Counted from the stretch's first letter, positions 1-7,134 are shown. The stretch: DNA of 31,242 nucleotides from Candidatus Woesearchaeota archaeon (GCA_016185815.1 JACPMT010000006.1:1-31242), one strand, 5' to 3'. Made by a program: numbers and translations. The notes: generated by a model not told the origin, from the letters alone.

Positions 1-217
1 TGTAAAAATAATTATATGATTTTACCACAACTACATTGTAGGTTTTATCCCCAAAATCCATCCACTTTTCTATTGTATCTTTTCCTCTTTTTCTTGGTTC
101 ATAACCATTCTCTAAAATCTCTTCGCAATCTGCTAGCATTAAGCCATAATTTAACAGCTCACCTGCAGCGCTTTTTGAAGGGATTAGCTTTAATCCTTTG
201 TAACATACATTAAACAT
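1..217 (-). CDS. Hypothetical protein, N-terminal part, runs off the left edge
   Basis: An open frame of 72 codons starts at the ATG at 217 and stays open to the first base of the window, so the C-terminus is missing. The peptide begins MFNVCYKG and contains AAGELLNYGLMLADC, then EEILENGY, KRGKDTIEKW and a hydrophobic strand before KSYNYFY. It resembles short alpha/beta proteins of toxin or DUF4258 type seen in DPANN archaea, but I cannot name the family securely. A TATA-like element at 251-260 lies about 38 nt upstream of the ATG. No partner gene is visible next to it. The assignment as a real gene rests on the sensible composition and the open frame. Confidence 0.6.
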   Translation of the reverse strand, partial: MFNVCYKGLKLIPSKSAAGELLNYGLMLADCEEILENGYEPRKRGKDTIEKWMDFGDKTYNVVVVKSYNYFY

Positions 218-250
218 ATTCTATCAACTTATGTCATTAAAGTATGTTAG

Positions 251-260
251 ATTATATAAA
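251..260 (-). promoter_or_regulatory. TATA-like element for the left-edge gene
   Basis: The minus strand reads TTTATATAAT about 38 nt upstream of the ATG at 217. This fits an archaeal TATA box with a short leader of roughly 10 nt. Confidence 0.4.
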
Positions 261-430
261 TCTTTCTATTCTTTAAGAAAAAGCCGAACTAATCCTAAAA
301 CAATATGTGGGGCTTACACCCGCTTTATGCCATCACAGGCATCGGGGCGACACTCACAAATAAATCCTCGTTCGTTCGCCATCAAAGGCTCACGAATTAT
401 TGCTTACTTCACTAACAAGAATTCTATAAG
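261..430. other. Intergenic stretch with a relatively GC-rich patch
   Basis: No convincing gene lies between the left-edge gene and the 3' end of the lipoprotein. A GC-rich patch at about 308-385 contains small inverted repeats, such as TGCC/GGCA, and GGCGA pairing with TCGCC. On the minus strand there is a 22-codon frame (314-382) with a CxC and a further Cys. It could be a fragment of a zinc-binding protein, part of a small RNA, or nothing. Confidence 0.3.
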
Positions 431-1178
431 TTACTTCTCAACTTCAACAGTCAAAGTTGCCTTTTTTACTCCGGATGAAGGCCACCAAGACGTTATTTTT
501 GTTTCATCTTTCATCGTGAATTCCCGTGTTATTGGCTGCTCGCCTTTTAATTTATAATTTATATCCTGGAAGGGGCCTTTTAAAATAAATTGAGTTGTCT
601 TTGAACTTAAAGTTTATCTTTACTGTGTCACTAATCTTTGCTTGTATTTTATTTGGATAAAATCCATTGTCATCAGCTTCAACTGTAAATTCTGCTACGC
701 CTTGTTGAGGTTCAACTTTTGGAGGAACATAATCTGACTCAACATTAATTGTCATAGTTTTAGTTACTCGAGGACTTAAAGAGGAATGGTCGCTCTTGAC
801 AAGCTCTGCAACTATTGAGTGTTTGCCTGACACAACATTCTCAAAAGTGAAGGATGTTTGAGGTCCAAGTTTTTTCTCGCTGTCCAGCCATACATGGAAA
901 TGACCCTCATTTTCCCTGACAGGCTCTCCAACAGGCACAATATTAAAATTTTCTGCACCAACACTCACAGCCACTTTAGAGCTTTTTATCAGCTCACCAT
1001 CACTTGGAGAAACAATTGTCAGTTTTGACTCTTCAACAGCTATTTTTTCAACAAGCTTCTCATTTCCAGCTTCTGGCACAGGCATATTTGAGACTGGCTG
1101 CTCAGGCTGCTGAGGCGTGCATGCAAATATTAATACAAGCATTAAAATACCTAATCCATAAAAATATCTTTTTCCCAT
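431..1178 (-). pseudogene. Lipoprotein with a DUF4399-like domain and a cupredoxin-like tail, frameshifted
   Basis: The ATG at 1178 starts MGKRYFYGLG, a hydrophobic signal sequence ending in LIFAC, a lipobox with the Cys as lipidation site. A Pro/Glu-rich linker follows. Next comes a beta-rich domain containing GHFHVWLDSEKK, resembling DUF4399-type domains. The last domain is a beta sandwich of cupredoxin type (NGFYPNKIQAKISDTVKI). As written, this frame stops at 552, but the next frame continues smoothly through GPFQDINYKLKGEQ, TREFTMKDETKITSWW and TLTVEVEK to a stop at 431. One base too many in the A4 run (plus-strand T4 at 578-581) accounts for the break. No copper-ligand set is visible. 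The start is supported by a TATA box 27 nt upstream. Either a real frameshift or an assembly error is possible. Confidence 0.75.
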
Positions 1179-1200
1179 TGAAAAAATAAATCTAAATCCA

Positions 1201-1209
1201 TTTATAAAC
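1201..1209 (-). promoter_or_regulatory. TATA box of the lipoprotein gene
   Basis: The minus strand reads GTTTATAAA centred 27 nt upstream of the ATG at 1178. This implies a leaderless transcript and argues against the upstream in-frame ATG at 1238. Confidence 0.6.
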
Positions 1210-1249
1210 TTTTTCAATAATTTTAAAAAGGAAAACAAAAATAATCAGC

Positions 1250-1572
1250 CTAATATTTCGTGTCCTTTAAAATTTTCTTGTCGTACAACTTATAGCCCAA
1301 TATGGCGCCTATCACAAACAAGGCAATCACAATTTTCCTGCTTCCGTAATAAACCCCAATGAAGTAGCCTATGGCAAATCCCGCAATAATCATAAAATAA
1401 GGGAACTGCATCTTTTTTTTCTCTCGTAAATCAATCTTCCTGCAAAAATCCCGGACAGGAATATCACAATGTAGCTTATAATTGCGCTTGGCGCCGATAG
1501 TGCGATAAGCACTCCAACTACCACAAGCGCCAAAAAGAAAAATTCAAACCAGTTCTTATAAAGCTCAAACAT
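1250..1572 (-). pseudogene. Small multi-helix membrane protein, split by a frameshift
   Basis: The first part starts at ATG 1572 (MFELYKNWFEFFFLALVVVG) and has two membrane helices. It ends soon after IYERKK at a stop at 1390. The second part (stop at 1250, first ATG 1411) reads MQFPYFMIIAGFAIGYFIGV and has two more helices and the basic tail YDKKILKDTKY. The two frames meet at an A8 run (plus-strand T8 at 1413-1420). One extra A would join them as ERKKK-MQFPYF, giving a continuous protein of about 107 residues. AGAGG sits 6-8 nt before the ATG, and the gene follows the upstream membrane gene by 8 nt, so the two are probably co-transcribed. If the frameshift is real, these are two separate two-helix proteins. 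Function unknown. Confidence 0.65.
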
Positions 1573-1580
1573 AATAACCT

Positions 1581-2339
1581 CTATTTTGGTCCTGCCCAAA
1601 GCTTTCTTTCAAAGCTTATGTAATAAGTAAGCCATAACACGATTCCGACTAAAAATGAAAGCACCAGCGCGAAGAGCAATGGTATGTTGACAGTCATCAT
1701 GATGGTCGAGACGGCAATTGCAGGCAATGCAAACGCATAAAGCATCCTGCTTCCAAAGTATATCTTGCTTCCGTCCAAAGGCGGGATAGGCAACAGGCTT
1801 GTTATGGCGTAAATAACATTAAATACGATTGCCTTTTGTATTAAAGGATTTGGGAAGAGGGAATTCAGCACTTTTAGCAGGATAACCAGCATTAAGGTAA
1901 AAAGCGGGCCTGCCAAAGCAACCATTGCCTGGCCGAAATAATTTATGTCATACCTAAACCATCCCAAGCGATGCCCTGCTATATGGTGCAGCATAAAACC
2001 GCTTGGCACAATAAGCCATAAGCTGCCGTTGCTTATGAATGCAATAACCAAAGCAGCTATTAAGCCAAATGTCCACATCCTGAACTCTACCCTATACCCA
2101 ATTGCCAGTCCCCATATTCTCTGGCCAAAGTCATGAATAAGTATGGACAAGGCAACAATCAACACTGCATTGAATAGATTATAGAGCCCTGCAGCCAAGT
2201 CAAAGCTTGTTGTGCCCCATTCCTTAAAAGAAATTATGAATGCAACTGCGAGAATTGCTATAAGCAAGCCTCTTAGCTCATGAGGAGTGAACTTATAGTA
2301 TCTCTTTATCTTGTCAAAAAAGTCAGCTAAATCGCCCAT
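1581..2339 (-). CDS. Site-2-protease-like (M50 family) membrane protein with degenerate active site
   Basis: The protein has 252 residues and about six membrane helices. The position where M50 proteases carry HExxH reads ILIHDFGQRIWG, that is HDxxQ: the first His is kept, Glu is Asp and the second His is Gln. The downstream M50 landmarks are present: ALAGPLFTL (the AGP region) and LLPIPPLDGSK (the LDG motif that supplies the third metal ligand). The fold is therefore recognisable, but classic zinc peptidase activity is doubtful. It may be a pseudo-protease or use altered chemistry. ATG 2339 (MGDLADFFDKIKRYY) is preferred to the upstream ATG at 2384 because a TTTAAAT TATA box lies 27 nt before it. 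The small membrane protein follows immediately, so the pair may work together. Confidence 0.75.
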   Translation of the reverse strand: MGDLADFFDKIKRYYKFTPHELRGLLIAILAVAFIISFKEWGTTSFDLAAGLYNLFNAVLIVALSILIHDFGQRIWGLAIGYRVEFRMWTFGLIAALVIAFISNGSLWLIVPSGFMLHHIAGHRLGWFRYDINYFGQAMVALAGPLFTLMLVILLKVLNSLFPNPLIQKAIVFNVIYAITSLLPIPPLDGSKIYFGSRMLYAFALPAIAVSTIMMTVNIPLLFALVLSFLVGIVLWLTYYISFERKLWAGPK

Positions 2340-2361
2340 AACCCTTAAATTGGAAATACAA

Positions 2362-2370
2362 TATTTAAAT
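2362..2370 (-). promoter_or_regulatory. TATA box of the M50-like gene
   Basis: ATTTAAATA on the minus strand is centred 27 nt upstream of ATG 2339, giving a predicted leaderless mRNA. Confidence 0.6.
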
Positions 2371-2431
2371 ATATCGAAAATCAAAAAATTTTTGGATTTG
2401 CTGGAAATTTACCATTTCCATCAAATATTGT

Positions 2432-3124
2432 TTATCCAACACTAAAGCTAAAGCTGATCCTTGGTCTTTTTACCAATTCTAAAACCTCATCGATATGGCC
2501 TGCCCCCAAAATGACAAGAATCTTTTTGTCATTGCTTGAATTCATCAAATTTTTTATATTATTGGCAATTGCAACATTCCTTTCCTCAATAATAACCCTG
2601 TAAAAGTTTGGATACCTTTCTTTCAGCTTGCCTGTTAATCTCCTGATTATGTTTTTATCAGGAACGGTATTTAAGTCAAACTCGACCTCTTTTTTTCTTG
2701 AAAACAATGCCTTGAGCAAATCTGTCAGGAAGTTAAACTTTTCTTTCCACGTAATAGATTTTGACAATCTTTTTAATGTAATCTCTATGTCCTGGTCTAT
2801 CAAAGCTATTTTAATATTTTCTTTCTGTGCAATTTTAACTGCCTGCTTCATCTCAGAGCCGGGAGCAACTCCGACAAGCTTTCCAAGCTTTCTTTCTGCC
2901 CATGCTCCAAAAAGAGAAAAAAGAAACCCCTTCAGTCCAATTTGCCTTATGCTTCTTATATCTATTTTTCTCGGCGCTTTGCTCATCAAAGCATGCAGCC
3001 TCTTTTTGTCAAGCTCTAAAGCTATGATGCCTGGCTTCTCTTCTTTTATGAGCTTTTTAACCTCTCCAAGACTTTGCCTTGCTATATGGGAGGTGCCCAA
3101 AAATACCAGATTTTTGTACTTCAT
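2432..3124 (-). CDS. TraB/PrgY/GumN-family protein
   Basis: The 230-residue protein begins MKYKNLVFLGTSHIARQSL, with the family's GTxH motif. It continues with ALELDKKRLHAL (ExDxxR), and near the end has EERN (residues 187-190, in RVIIEERNVAIANNI) and ILGAGHIDEVLELV (GAGH). These are the four conserved patches of the TraB domain, a possibly metal-dependent enzymatic fold known from enterococcal pheromone shutdown and from archaeal and eukaryotic homologues. The biochemical role is not settled. A short hydrophobic patch (GFLFSLFGAWAERKLG) follows the first motif; unlike longer TraB proteins there is no large C-terminal membrane domain. ATG 3124 is chosen because the family motif follows closely. 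The upstream ATG at 3169 overlaps a TTTAAAT element. Confidence 0.8.
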   Translation of the reverse strand: MKYKNLVFLGTSHIARQSLGEVKKLIKEEKPGIIALELDKKRLHALMSKAPRKIDIRSIRQIGLKGFLFSLFGAWAERKLGKLVGVAPGSEMKQAVKIAQKENIKIALIDQDIEITLKRLSKSITWKEKFNFLTDLLKALFSRKKEVEFDLNTVPDKNIIRRLTGKLKERYPNFYRVIIEERNVAIANNIKNLMNSSNDKKILVILGAGHIDEVLELVKRPRISFSFSVG

Positions 3125-3238
3125 GAGTTGCAAGAAAACAGCGGTTTTTAATAAGGCTTTCCAAAACATTTAAATACTAGGCAGTAGATAAAATGGCTTG
3201 GTTTAAGTATAAAATTAAATACAAAAAGGTGAATCAAA

Positions 3239-3526
3239 ATGCTGAAGATGAAAAAGATAAGCGAGACATATGACATGAGGGTTTTTACCGACAACGGAGA
3301 GTATTTTGGCGATGTTGAAGAAAGCATATTGACGCAAAACAAGGTTTTTGGATGGCGAGTTAGAGCCACAAAGAACTCATTTCTCAATAAGGTCCTTGGC
3401 TCTGCAAAAGGCGTTATTGTGCCGCACCAGCTTGTCAAGTCAATAGGGGACATACTGATAATAAGCAGAGCTGCTGTGCCTTCTTATGAGGGGGGAGAGG
3501 GCAAAGAAGCGAAGGAAGAGGATTAA
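3239..3526 (+). CDS. PRC-barrel domain protein
   Basis: The 95-residue protein reads KISETYDMRVFTDNGEYFGD, then VEESILTQNKVFGWRV and GVIVPHQLVKSIGDILIISR, the beta-barrel pattern of PRC-barrel proteins. In archaea this small domain occurs alone and has been linked to RNA metabolism or to membrane and division scaffolds. The exact partner here cannot be read. It ends in an acidic, disordered tail (EGGEGKEAKEED). AGGTGA, 7 nt before the ATG, is a good Shine-Dalgarno match, so translation probably uses a leader. MKKISE, three codons in, is an alternative start. Confidence 0.8.
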   Translation: MLKMKKISETYDMRVFTDNGEYFGDVEESILTQNKVFGWRVRATKNSFLNKVLGSAKGVIVPHQLVKSIGDILIISRAAVPSYEGGEGKEAKEED

Positions 3527-3541
3527 AAACTAGTGATTGCA

Positions 3542-3949
3542 ATGAGTTGGTGGAATCCATTAAGTTGGCTTTCACCAGATCCTAAAGAATACTATAGCCG
3601 ATTATGCAAAGATTTTCTTGAAAATTATAAAAGCTTGAGGAAAGTATTTGACGAACTTAAAGATATGGTGAAGGGAAAGGAAAATGTTGAAGAAATTTTT
3701 AAAAAATGGGAGCAACTTTATGAAATTTATCGTATCTTATCTCAACTCTCCAGTAGATTACTTTCAATAAATAGGAATTGGAATCATATAGATTCCCAAA
3801 TAAGCTGGTTTGACAGAGGCTTAATTTATCTATTTAAGCATAAAAATAATTTTAACTATGACTTGGTTCTTGATAATACCTTGACTATCATGGAAAATAG
3901 TTTAAACAAGATAAAAAAATCACTGACGGAACTAGGTTTAGAAACTTAA
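3542..3949 (+). CDS. Hypothetical helical protein
   Basis: The 135-residue protein begins MSWWNPLSWLSPDPKEYYSR and is almost entirely helical, with the repeated hydrophobic spacing of a helical bundle (FLENYKSLRKVFDELKDMV, LYEIYRILSQLSSRLLSI, TIMENSLNKIKKSLTEL). There is no signal peptide or clear membrane segment, although the Trp-rich N-terminus could be a membrane-surface amphipathic stretch. It starts 15 nt after the PRC-barrel gene and is probably co-transcribed with it. I do not recognise the family. Codon use is more AT-rich than in the neighbouring gene. Confidence 0.55.
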   Translation: MSWWNPLSWLSPDPKEYYSRLCKDFLENYKSLRKVFDELKDMVKGKENVEEIFKKWEQLYEIYRILSQLSSRLLSINRNWNHIDSQISWFDRGLIYLFKHKNNFNYDLVLDNTLTIMENSLNKIKKSLTELGLET

Positions 3950-3994
3950 AACCACTGCATTGCAATAAGGACAATTTTTTGGTATTTTTGCCTA

Positions 3995-4841
3995 TTATTT
4001 CAAATACTCCCTATACGCACTTACATACATTCTAATAAACCAATTGACAAAGTCATTTTCAGACTTTGAAAGCGCATGATAATAGGATTTCCTTTTCTTG
4101 TGCTCAATTATCAGAAGAGGATAGTTGCCTTTTCTTAATGCATAAGCGATAATCAACCTTCCGATCCTGCCATTACCGTCTCCAAAAGGATGGATTTTCT
4201 CAAACTTGTAATGCGCTCTGGCTGCAAGCTCCCACAGCATGAACTGCCTTTTCTCTCTTGTTGAGCCATTTAAAAAACTCTTTCATCAGCTTATTGACCT
4301 CTTGCCAGTCTGGCGCTCTGTAATTACCAACTCGCACTAAGTAATCTCGAAACCTGCCTGCAATATCCTGCTTTGTGTCTGAAAATATCTCTTTGTGCCA
4401 CCTAAGCAGCATATCGGAAGAAAGCTCTGATTTCTCATTAATAGCTTTGAAAAATGTTTTAGAATGGTTTATTGTCTCTTGGACATCTCTTAAAGGCTTG
4501 TTTGGCGATATTTTCCTTTTTATTATATCTTCTGTCTCGTGCAGTGTTATAGTCGAGCCTTCTATAGCATTAGTATTATAGGTAAAAGAGATTGACAAGT
4601 CAATAAGAAGCTCTTTCTTAATCGATTCTGGATATTTTTTCCATTCAATTCTGAAATTTTTCCTAATAGCATCTAATTTTTTGAATATGCTCTGCATGCA
4701 CTCGCGCAGAAATGCTTCTCTTATTTCTTTCAGGTTTTTTGGAAGCCCTTTTCCAAGGTATTTTTCTCTATGCACTACTTTGCCGCCTGACCTAAAAGAA
4801 TGCGCCAAATAATAATAACCACTATGCTTAACAACTTTCAT
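3995..4841 (-). pseudogene. Fic/DOC-family AMP-transferase, interrupted by a one-base frameshift
   Basis: The N-terminal part (ATG 4841, MKVVKHSGYYYLAHSFR) carries the inhibitory motif TNAIEGS, matching [S/T]xxxE[G/N] of class II Fic proteins. It continues through GRFRDYLVRVGNYRAP to LNKREKAVHAV, then changes frame. The other frame picks up at ELAARAHYKFEKIHPF and holds the full active-site loop HPFGDGNGRIGR, ending ...SAYREYLK at 3995. Removing one base from the G3 run (plus-strand C3 at 4231-4233) restores VHAV-ELAARAHYKFEKIHPF, the normal Fic sequence across this point. Fic enzymes use the loop His to transfer AMP from ATP to protein hydroxyls. The break separates the inhibitory helix from the catalytic core, so as written the gene is inactive or the base call is wrong. 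A TATA box 27 nt upstream supports the start. Confidence 0.85.
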
Positions 4842-4863
4842 GCTTAATAAGTACAATTACATC

Positions 4864-4872
4864 TATTTATAT
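4864..4872 (-). promoter_or_regulatory. TATA box of the fic gene
   Basis: The minus strand reads ATATAAATA centred 27 nt upstream of ATG 4841, consistent with a leaderless transcript. Confidence 0.55.
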
Positions 4873-4910
4873 TTTTTGTTTTTTGATAAAAATGTAATTG
4901 TATAGAACAA

Positions 4911-5207
4911 CTAAAATCCCATAACCCTTGCATTGCAGTAAGGGCAGTTTCTTGGAACTTTTGTTTCCGAATCAATCCTGAACTTGTAGCCGCAGGAAGT
5001 GCACTTATGCGCAATTTTGCTTGTTTTTTCCTCCTCAACAGCCTTTTCCTCTTTCTTGTGGAACACCTCCTCCTTTATTTCCTTGTGTATCCCTTTGTTC
5101 TTTATGCAGTCAGGGCATATCACCATTCTTTCATCGATATCCAGCTTTAAGGAAGAGGAAGGCACTCTATTGCCGCATTTCTTGCACTGAACCATTACAT
5201 CCTGCAT
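4911..5207 (-). CDS. Zinc-ribbon protein, two ribbons, second of a tandem pair
   Basis: The 98-residue protein has two four-Cys zinc sites. The N-terminal one is formed by CKKCG (residue 8 on) and CPDC about 24 residues later. The C-terminal one is formed by CTSCGYKF and CPYC. A charged Lys/Glu linker joins them. The C-terminal site with CPYC looks like rubredoxin-type ribbons. It overlaps the stop of the upstream gene by one base (TAATG), so the two are translated as an operon. The upstream protein has the same order of ribbons and linker, so the two genes are probably a tandem duplication. Function unknown; RNA or protein binding is a reasonable guess for such proteins in archaea. Confidence 0.75.
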   Translation of the reverse strand: MQDVMVQCKKCGNRVPSSSLKLDIDERMVICPDCIKNKGIHKEIKEEVFHKKEEKAVEEEKTSKIAHKCTSCGYKFRIDSETKVPRNCPYCNARVMGF

Positions 5208-5560
5208 TAAAAGTCACCCTTCATTTTAAACGAATCTGCCATAATCTTTGCTGTGCTGCCCTTGACCATCAAAGAGCCCGAAGCGCTGCAGTAGGGGCAT
5301 GTTGTCAAAGCCAAGCGCTTTGCCCTTGAAAAATTATACTTGCAGGCTTTGCAGAAATACTCCTTCATTGGATCTTGTTTCTGTGGTTTTATTTCTGTTT
5401 TAACCTGCCCTTTTTGTATTGATTTTCTTTCAAGGCAATTCCTGCATGCAAGATTCCTGCCATTTGGATCCATGCGCATCATGTTCATGGCATATTCATT
5501 GCCGCATTTGTAGCATTTTATCTTGGCATCTGTGTTTCTCTCGATATTCTCACCTTTCAT
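5207..5560 (-). CDS. Zinc-ribbon protein, two ribbons, first of a tandem pair
   Basis: The 117-residue protein contains CYKCGNEY, then CRNC 24 residues on, a Lys/Gln linker, then CKACKYNF and CPYCSASG. The spacing matches the downstream neighbour site by site. It differs in a longer N-terminal leader (MKGENIERNTDAKI) and a C-terminal tail (AKIMADSFKMKGDF). No catalytic residues are visible. The ATG lies about 34 nt from the centre of a palindromic TATA element that also faces the tRNA-Gly gene on the other strand. Function unknown. Confidence 0.75.
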   Translation of the reverse strand: MKGENIERNTDAKIKCYKCGNEYAMNMMRMDPNGRNLACRNCLERKSIQKGQVKTEIKPQKQDPMKEYFCKACKYNFSRAKRLALTTCPYCSASGSLMVKGSTAKIMADSFKMKGDF

Positions 5561-5588
5561 TTTAAATAGAAAATTTTTTATGATGTAA

Positions 5589-5600
5589 ATATTTAAATAT
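5589..5600. promoter_or_regulatory. Palindromic TATA element shared by tRNA-Gly and the zinc-ribbon operon
   Basis: ATATTTAAATAT is a perfect palindrome centred at 5594.5. It lies 33 nt before the tRNA-Gly 5' end and 34 nt before the ATG of the divergent zinc-ribbon gene. No second TATA-like box is obvious between the genes, so it may serve both directions. Confidence 0.5.
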
Positions 5601-5627
5601 TGTGTTTTATCCTTTGCATGTTTTAAT

Positions 5628-5699
5628 ACGGCTGTGATCTAGTGGCTATGATTCGAGCTTCCCAAGCTTGACACCCGGGTTCGAATCCCGGCAGCCGTA
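5628..5699 (+). tRNA. tRNA-Gly (anticodon CCC)
   Basis: The acceptor stem ACGGCTG pairs with CAGCCGT, followed by discriminator A. The anticodon stem is CGAGC/GCTTG with loop TTCCCAA, giving anticodon CCC (5661-5663) for GGG codons. The T arm is CCGGG-TTCGAAT-CCCGG. The D stem is ATC/GAT with GG in its loop. CCA is not encoded, so the tail must be added by the CCA enzyme found at 16.7 kb in this window. There is no intron. Confidence 0.93.
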
Positions 5700-5774
5700 C
5701 TTTAAATTCTTAAGATTTGTTTAAGCATAAAGAAATAAACAAAATAAGTGTGCATAATCCGGCAATACTGCTGC

Positions 5775-5927
5775 CTATTTTTTCTTAACAGGCTTTTCCA
5801 TTTTATGCTTATCATGCATGTGGTCTTTTAAGGATTTTACATGCTTATTGCAATGCGGGCATTTGCCTTCTTCGGGCGCTTCCAGATATTTTGAAGGGTT
5901 GTGCCATCCTCGTTTTACCTTGACCAT
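5775..5927 (-). CDS. Small C2H2-like zinc-finger protein
   Basis: A 50-residue basic protein starts MVKVKRGWHNPSKYLEAP and holds CPHC, then HMHDKHK, a compact C2H2 arrangement (CPHC-x8-HMHDKH). It ends in a Lys-rich tail. The ATG at 5927 is about 28 nt from a TTAAAT-like TATA element at 5951-5957. An in-frame ATG two codons upstream (5933) fits that spacing less well. Tiny C2H2 proteins of this kind occur in archaea and may bind nucleic acid. Function unknown. Confidence 0.7.
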   Translation of the reverse strand: MVKVKRGWHNPSKYLEAPEEGKCPHCNKHVKSLKDHMHDKHKMEKPVKKK

Positions 5928-6030
5928 GCTCATTGCTTATACGATTAGCTATTTAAGTTTATCTTACATACTTGATAGTGTTAATATATATTTAGAAACT
6001 TATTTATACTAATCCAAATAGTTTATAGTT

Positions 6031-6639
6031 ATGGTATGGGGCTTGTTTCATGAAATAGGTAGGAAGATAATACACATTACCATTCTTATAGTGCTTGCAG
6101 CTTACTTTGTCATACAAGACAGCCTCATAAGCGCAGGCTACACTACAACTCTTGCAAAACAAGTCGCTTTGCTTTTCCTAGTCGCTTTGCTTATCCTTTT
6201 CCTAGTGCTGGAATATTTCAGGCTTGAGCTTGGGTGGAGAATGCCTTTCTTTTCGCAATTTATAAGGTCAAAAGAGCAAAACAGGATGTACGGGGTCATC
6301 TATTTCCTGTCAGCAACAATCATCTCGCTTGCGGTGTTTGACTACAAGATTGCTTTAGCAGCCCTGCTTATGACAACTTTTGGCGATATGGTGGCTGCAT
6401 TGGTAGGAAAAAGATACGGCTCAACACTGATTTACAGGAACAAGACATGGGCGGGATTTCTGGCAGAGCTTGGAACAAACCTAATTGTAGGCTTTATAAT
6501 ACTTGACAGCATATATGTTATTCTGGGAATGGCAATTGTTGCCACTATTGTGGAAACATTAGTTGACGAGCTTGACGACAATCTGCTGATACCAATATTC
6601 TCCGGGTTTGCAGGGCAGATAATCCTTTTTAGCCTGTAA
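6031..6639 (+). CDS. SEC59/DGK1-type CTP-dependent lipid kinase (dolichol-kinase-like)
   Basis: The 202-residue protein has about six membrane helices. It begins GLFHEIGRKIIHI, the RK-xxH start typical of the dolichol kinase, phytol kinase and phosphatidate-cytidylyltransferase superfamily. It contains LLMTTFGDMVAALVGKRYGS (the D-containing nucleotide-binding loop) and ETLVDELDDNLLIPI (the E-D-DDN motif near the end). Members phosphorylate a prenyl or acyl lipid alcohol with CTP. A second member lies at 20199-20792, next to a PAP2 phosphatase. In DPANN archaea the substrate is unknown; dolichol or an archaeal lipid alcohol is likely. The TATA box at 6003-6011 lies about 24 nt before the ATG. 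The 3' end overlaps the convergent gene by 11 nt. Confidence 0.8.
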   Translation: MVWGLFHEIGRKIIHITILIVLAAYFVIQDSLISAGYTTTLAKQVALLFLVALLILFLVLEYFRLELGWRMPFFSQFIRSKEQNRMYGVIYFLSATIISLAVFDYKIALAALLMTTFGDMVAALVGKRYGSTLIYRNKTWAGFLAELGTNLIVGFIILDSIYVILGMAIVATIVETLVDELDDNLLIPIFSGFAGQIILFSL

Positions 6640-7096
6640 TCCTTGTAATTAACTGCTGCTCTTCAATTGGCTCGACCATCTGAAACATTGCCTTAAGGCC
6701 TGTTTTTAAAGAAGACTCATCACTGATTTTCTGGTGGGTGTACGGGAAAACAATCCACTTCTTGTCCATTTCTGAAAATGGATTGACAAAGATTATGTTA
6801 AGGAACTTGAAATTAATGAGCCTATCCCAGTTTTTTATTATAATATCAAAGTTCTCTTTTGAATTTAAGGTCACAATGCTGAAATAATGGCTATTGTCTA
6901 TTCTTTGGATAATTGAGTCAATGTCAGCAATATTTGCAACAATTATGAAATACTGCTCCCTGTCCTTGTACTTGACATACAAGTCAAAGCCGTCTTTTCC
7001 ATTTTCAACCTTCTCTATTTTTTTGGAGATAATGTCCTTGTTTTTAATGAAATTAATTGTCCAGTCCAATAGGAAAGAATGCAGTTTATTTTTCAT
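6629..7096 (-). CDS. Conserved hypothetical protein, alpha/beta
   Basis: The 155-residue protein starts MKNKLHSFLLDWTINFIKNK. A beta-rich stretch follows (KDGFDLYVKYKDREQYFIIV), then WDRLINFKFLNIIFVNPF and WIVFPYTHQK, and finally GLKAMFQMVEPIEEQ. The early FDLYVKYKDREQYFIIV strand pair resembles the core of restriction-endonuclease-like folds (D ... xE/xK), but no complete PD-(D/E)xK signature is visible. I believe related proteins occur across Woesearchaeota without a known role. A TATA-like TTATATATA at 7116-7124 is about 25 nt upstream. It converges on the SEC59-like gene with an 11-nt overlap. Confidence 0.65.
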   Translation of the reverse strand: MKNKLHSFLLDWTINFIKNKDIISKKIEKVENGKDGFDLYVKYKDREQYFIIVANIADIDSIIQRIDNSHYFSIVTLNSKENFDIIIKNWDRLINFKFLNIIFVNPFSEMDKKWIVFPYTHQKISDESSLKTGLKAMFQMVEPIEEQQLITRITG

Positions 7097-7134
7097 AATG
7101 AAATCTTCAGAATTGTTATATATAAAATTAACGG

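Noticed and set aside
231..557. Plus-strand open frame of 108 codons near the left edge
   Set aside because: Its 3' part lies opposite the repaired lipoprotein tail, and its sequence is low in domain-like pattern.
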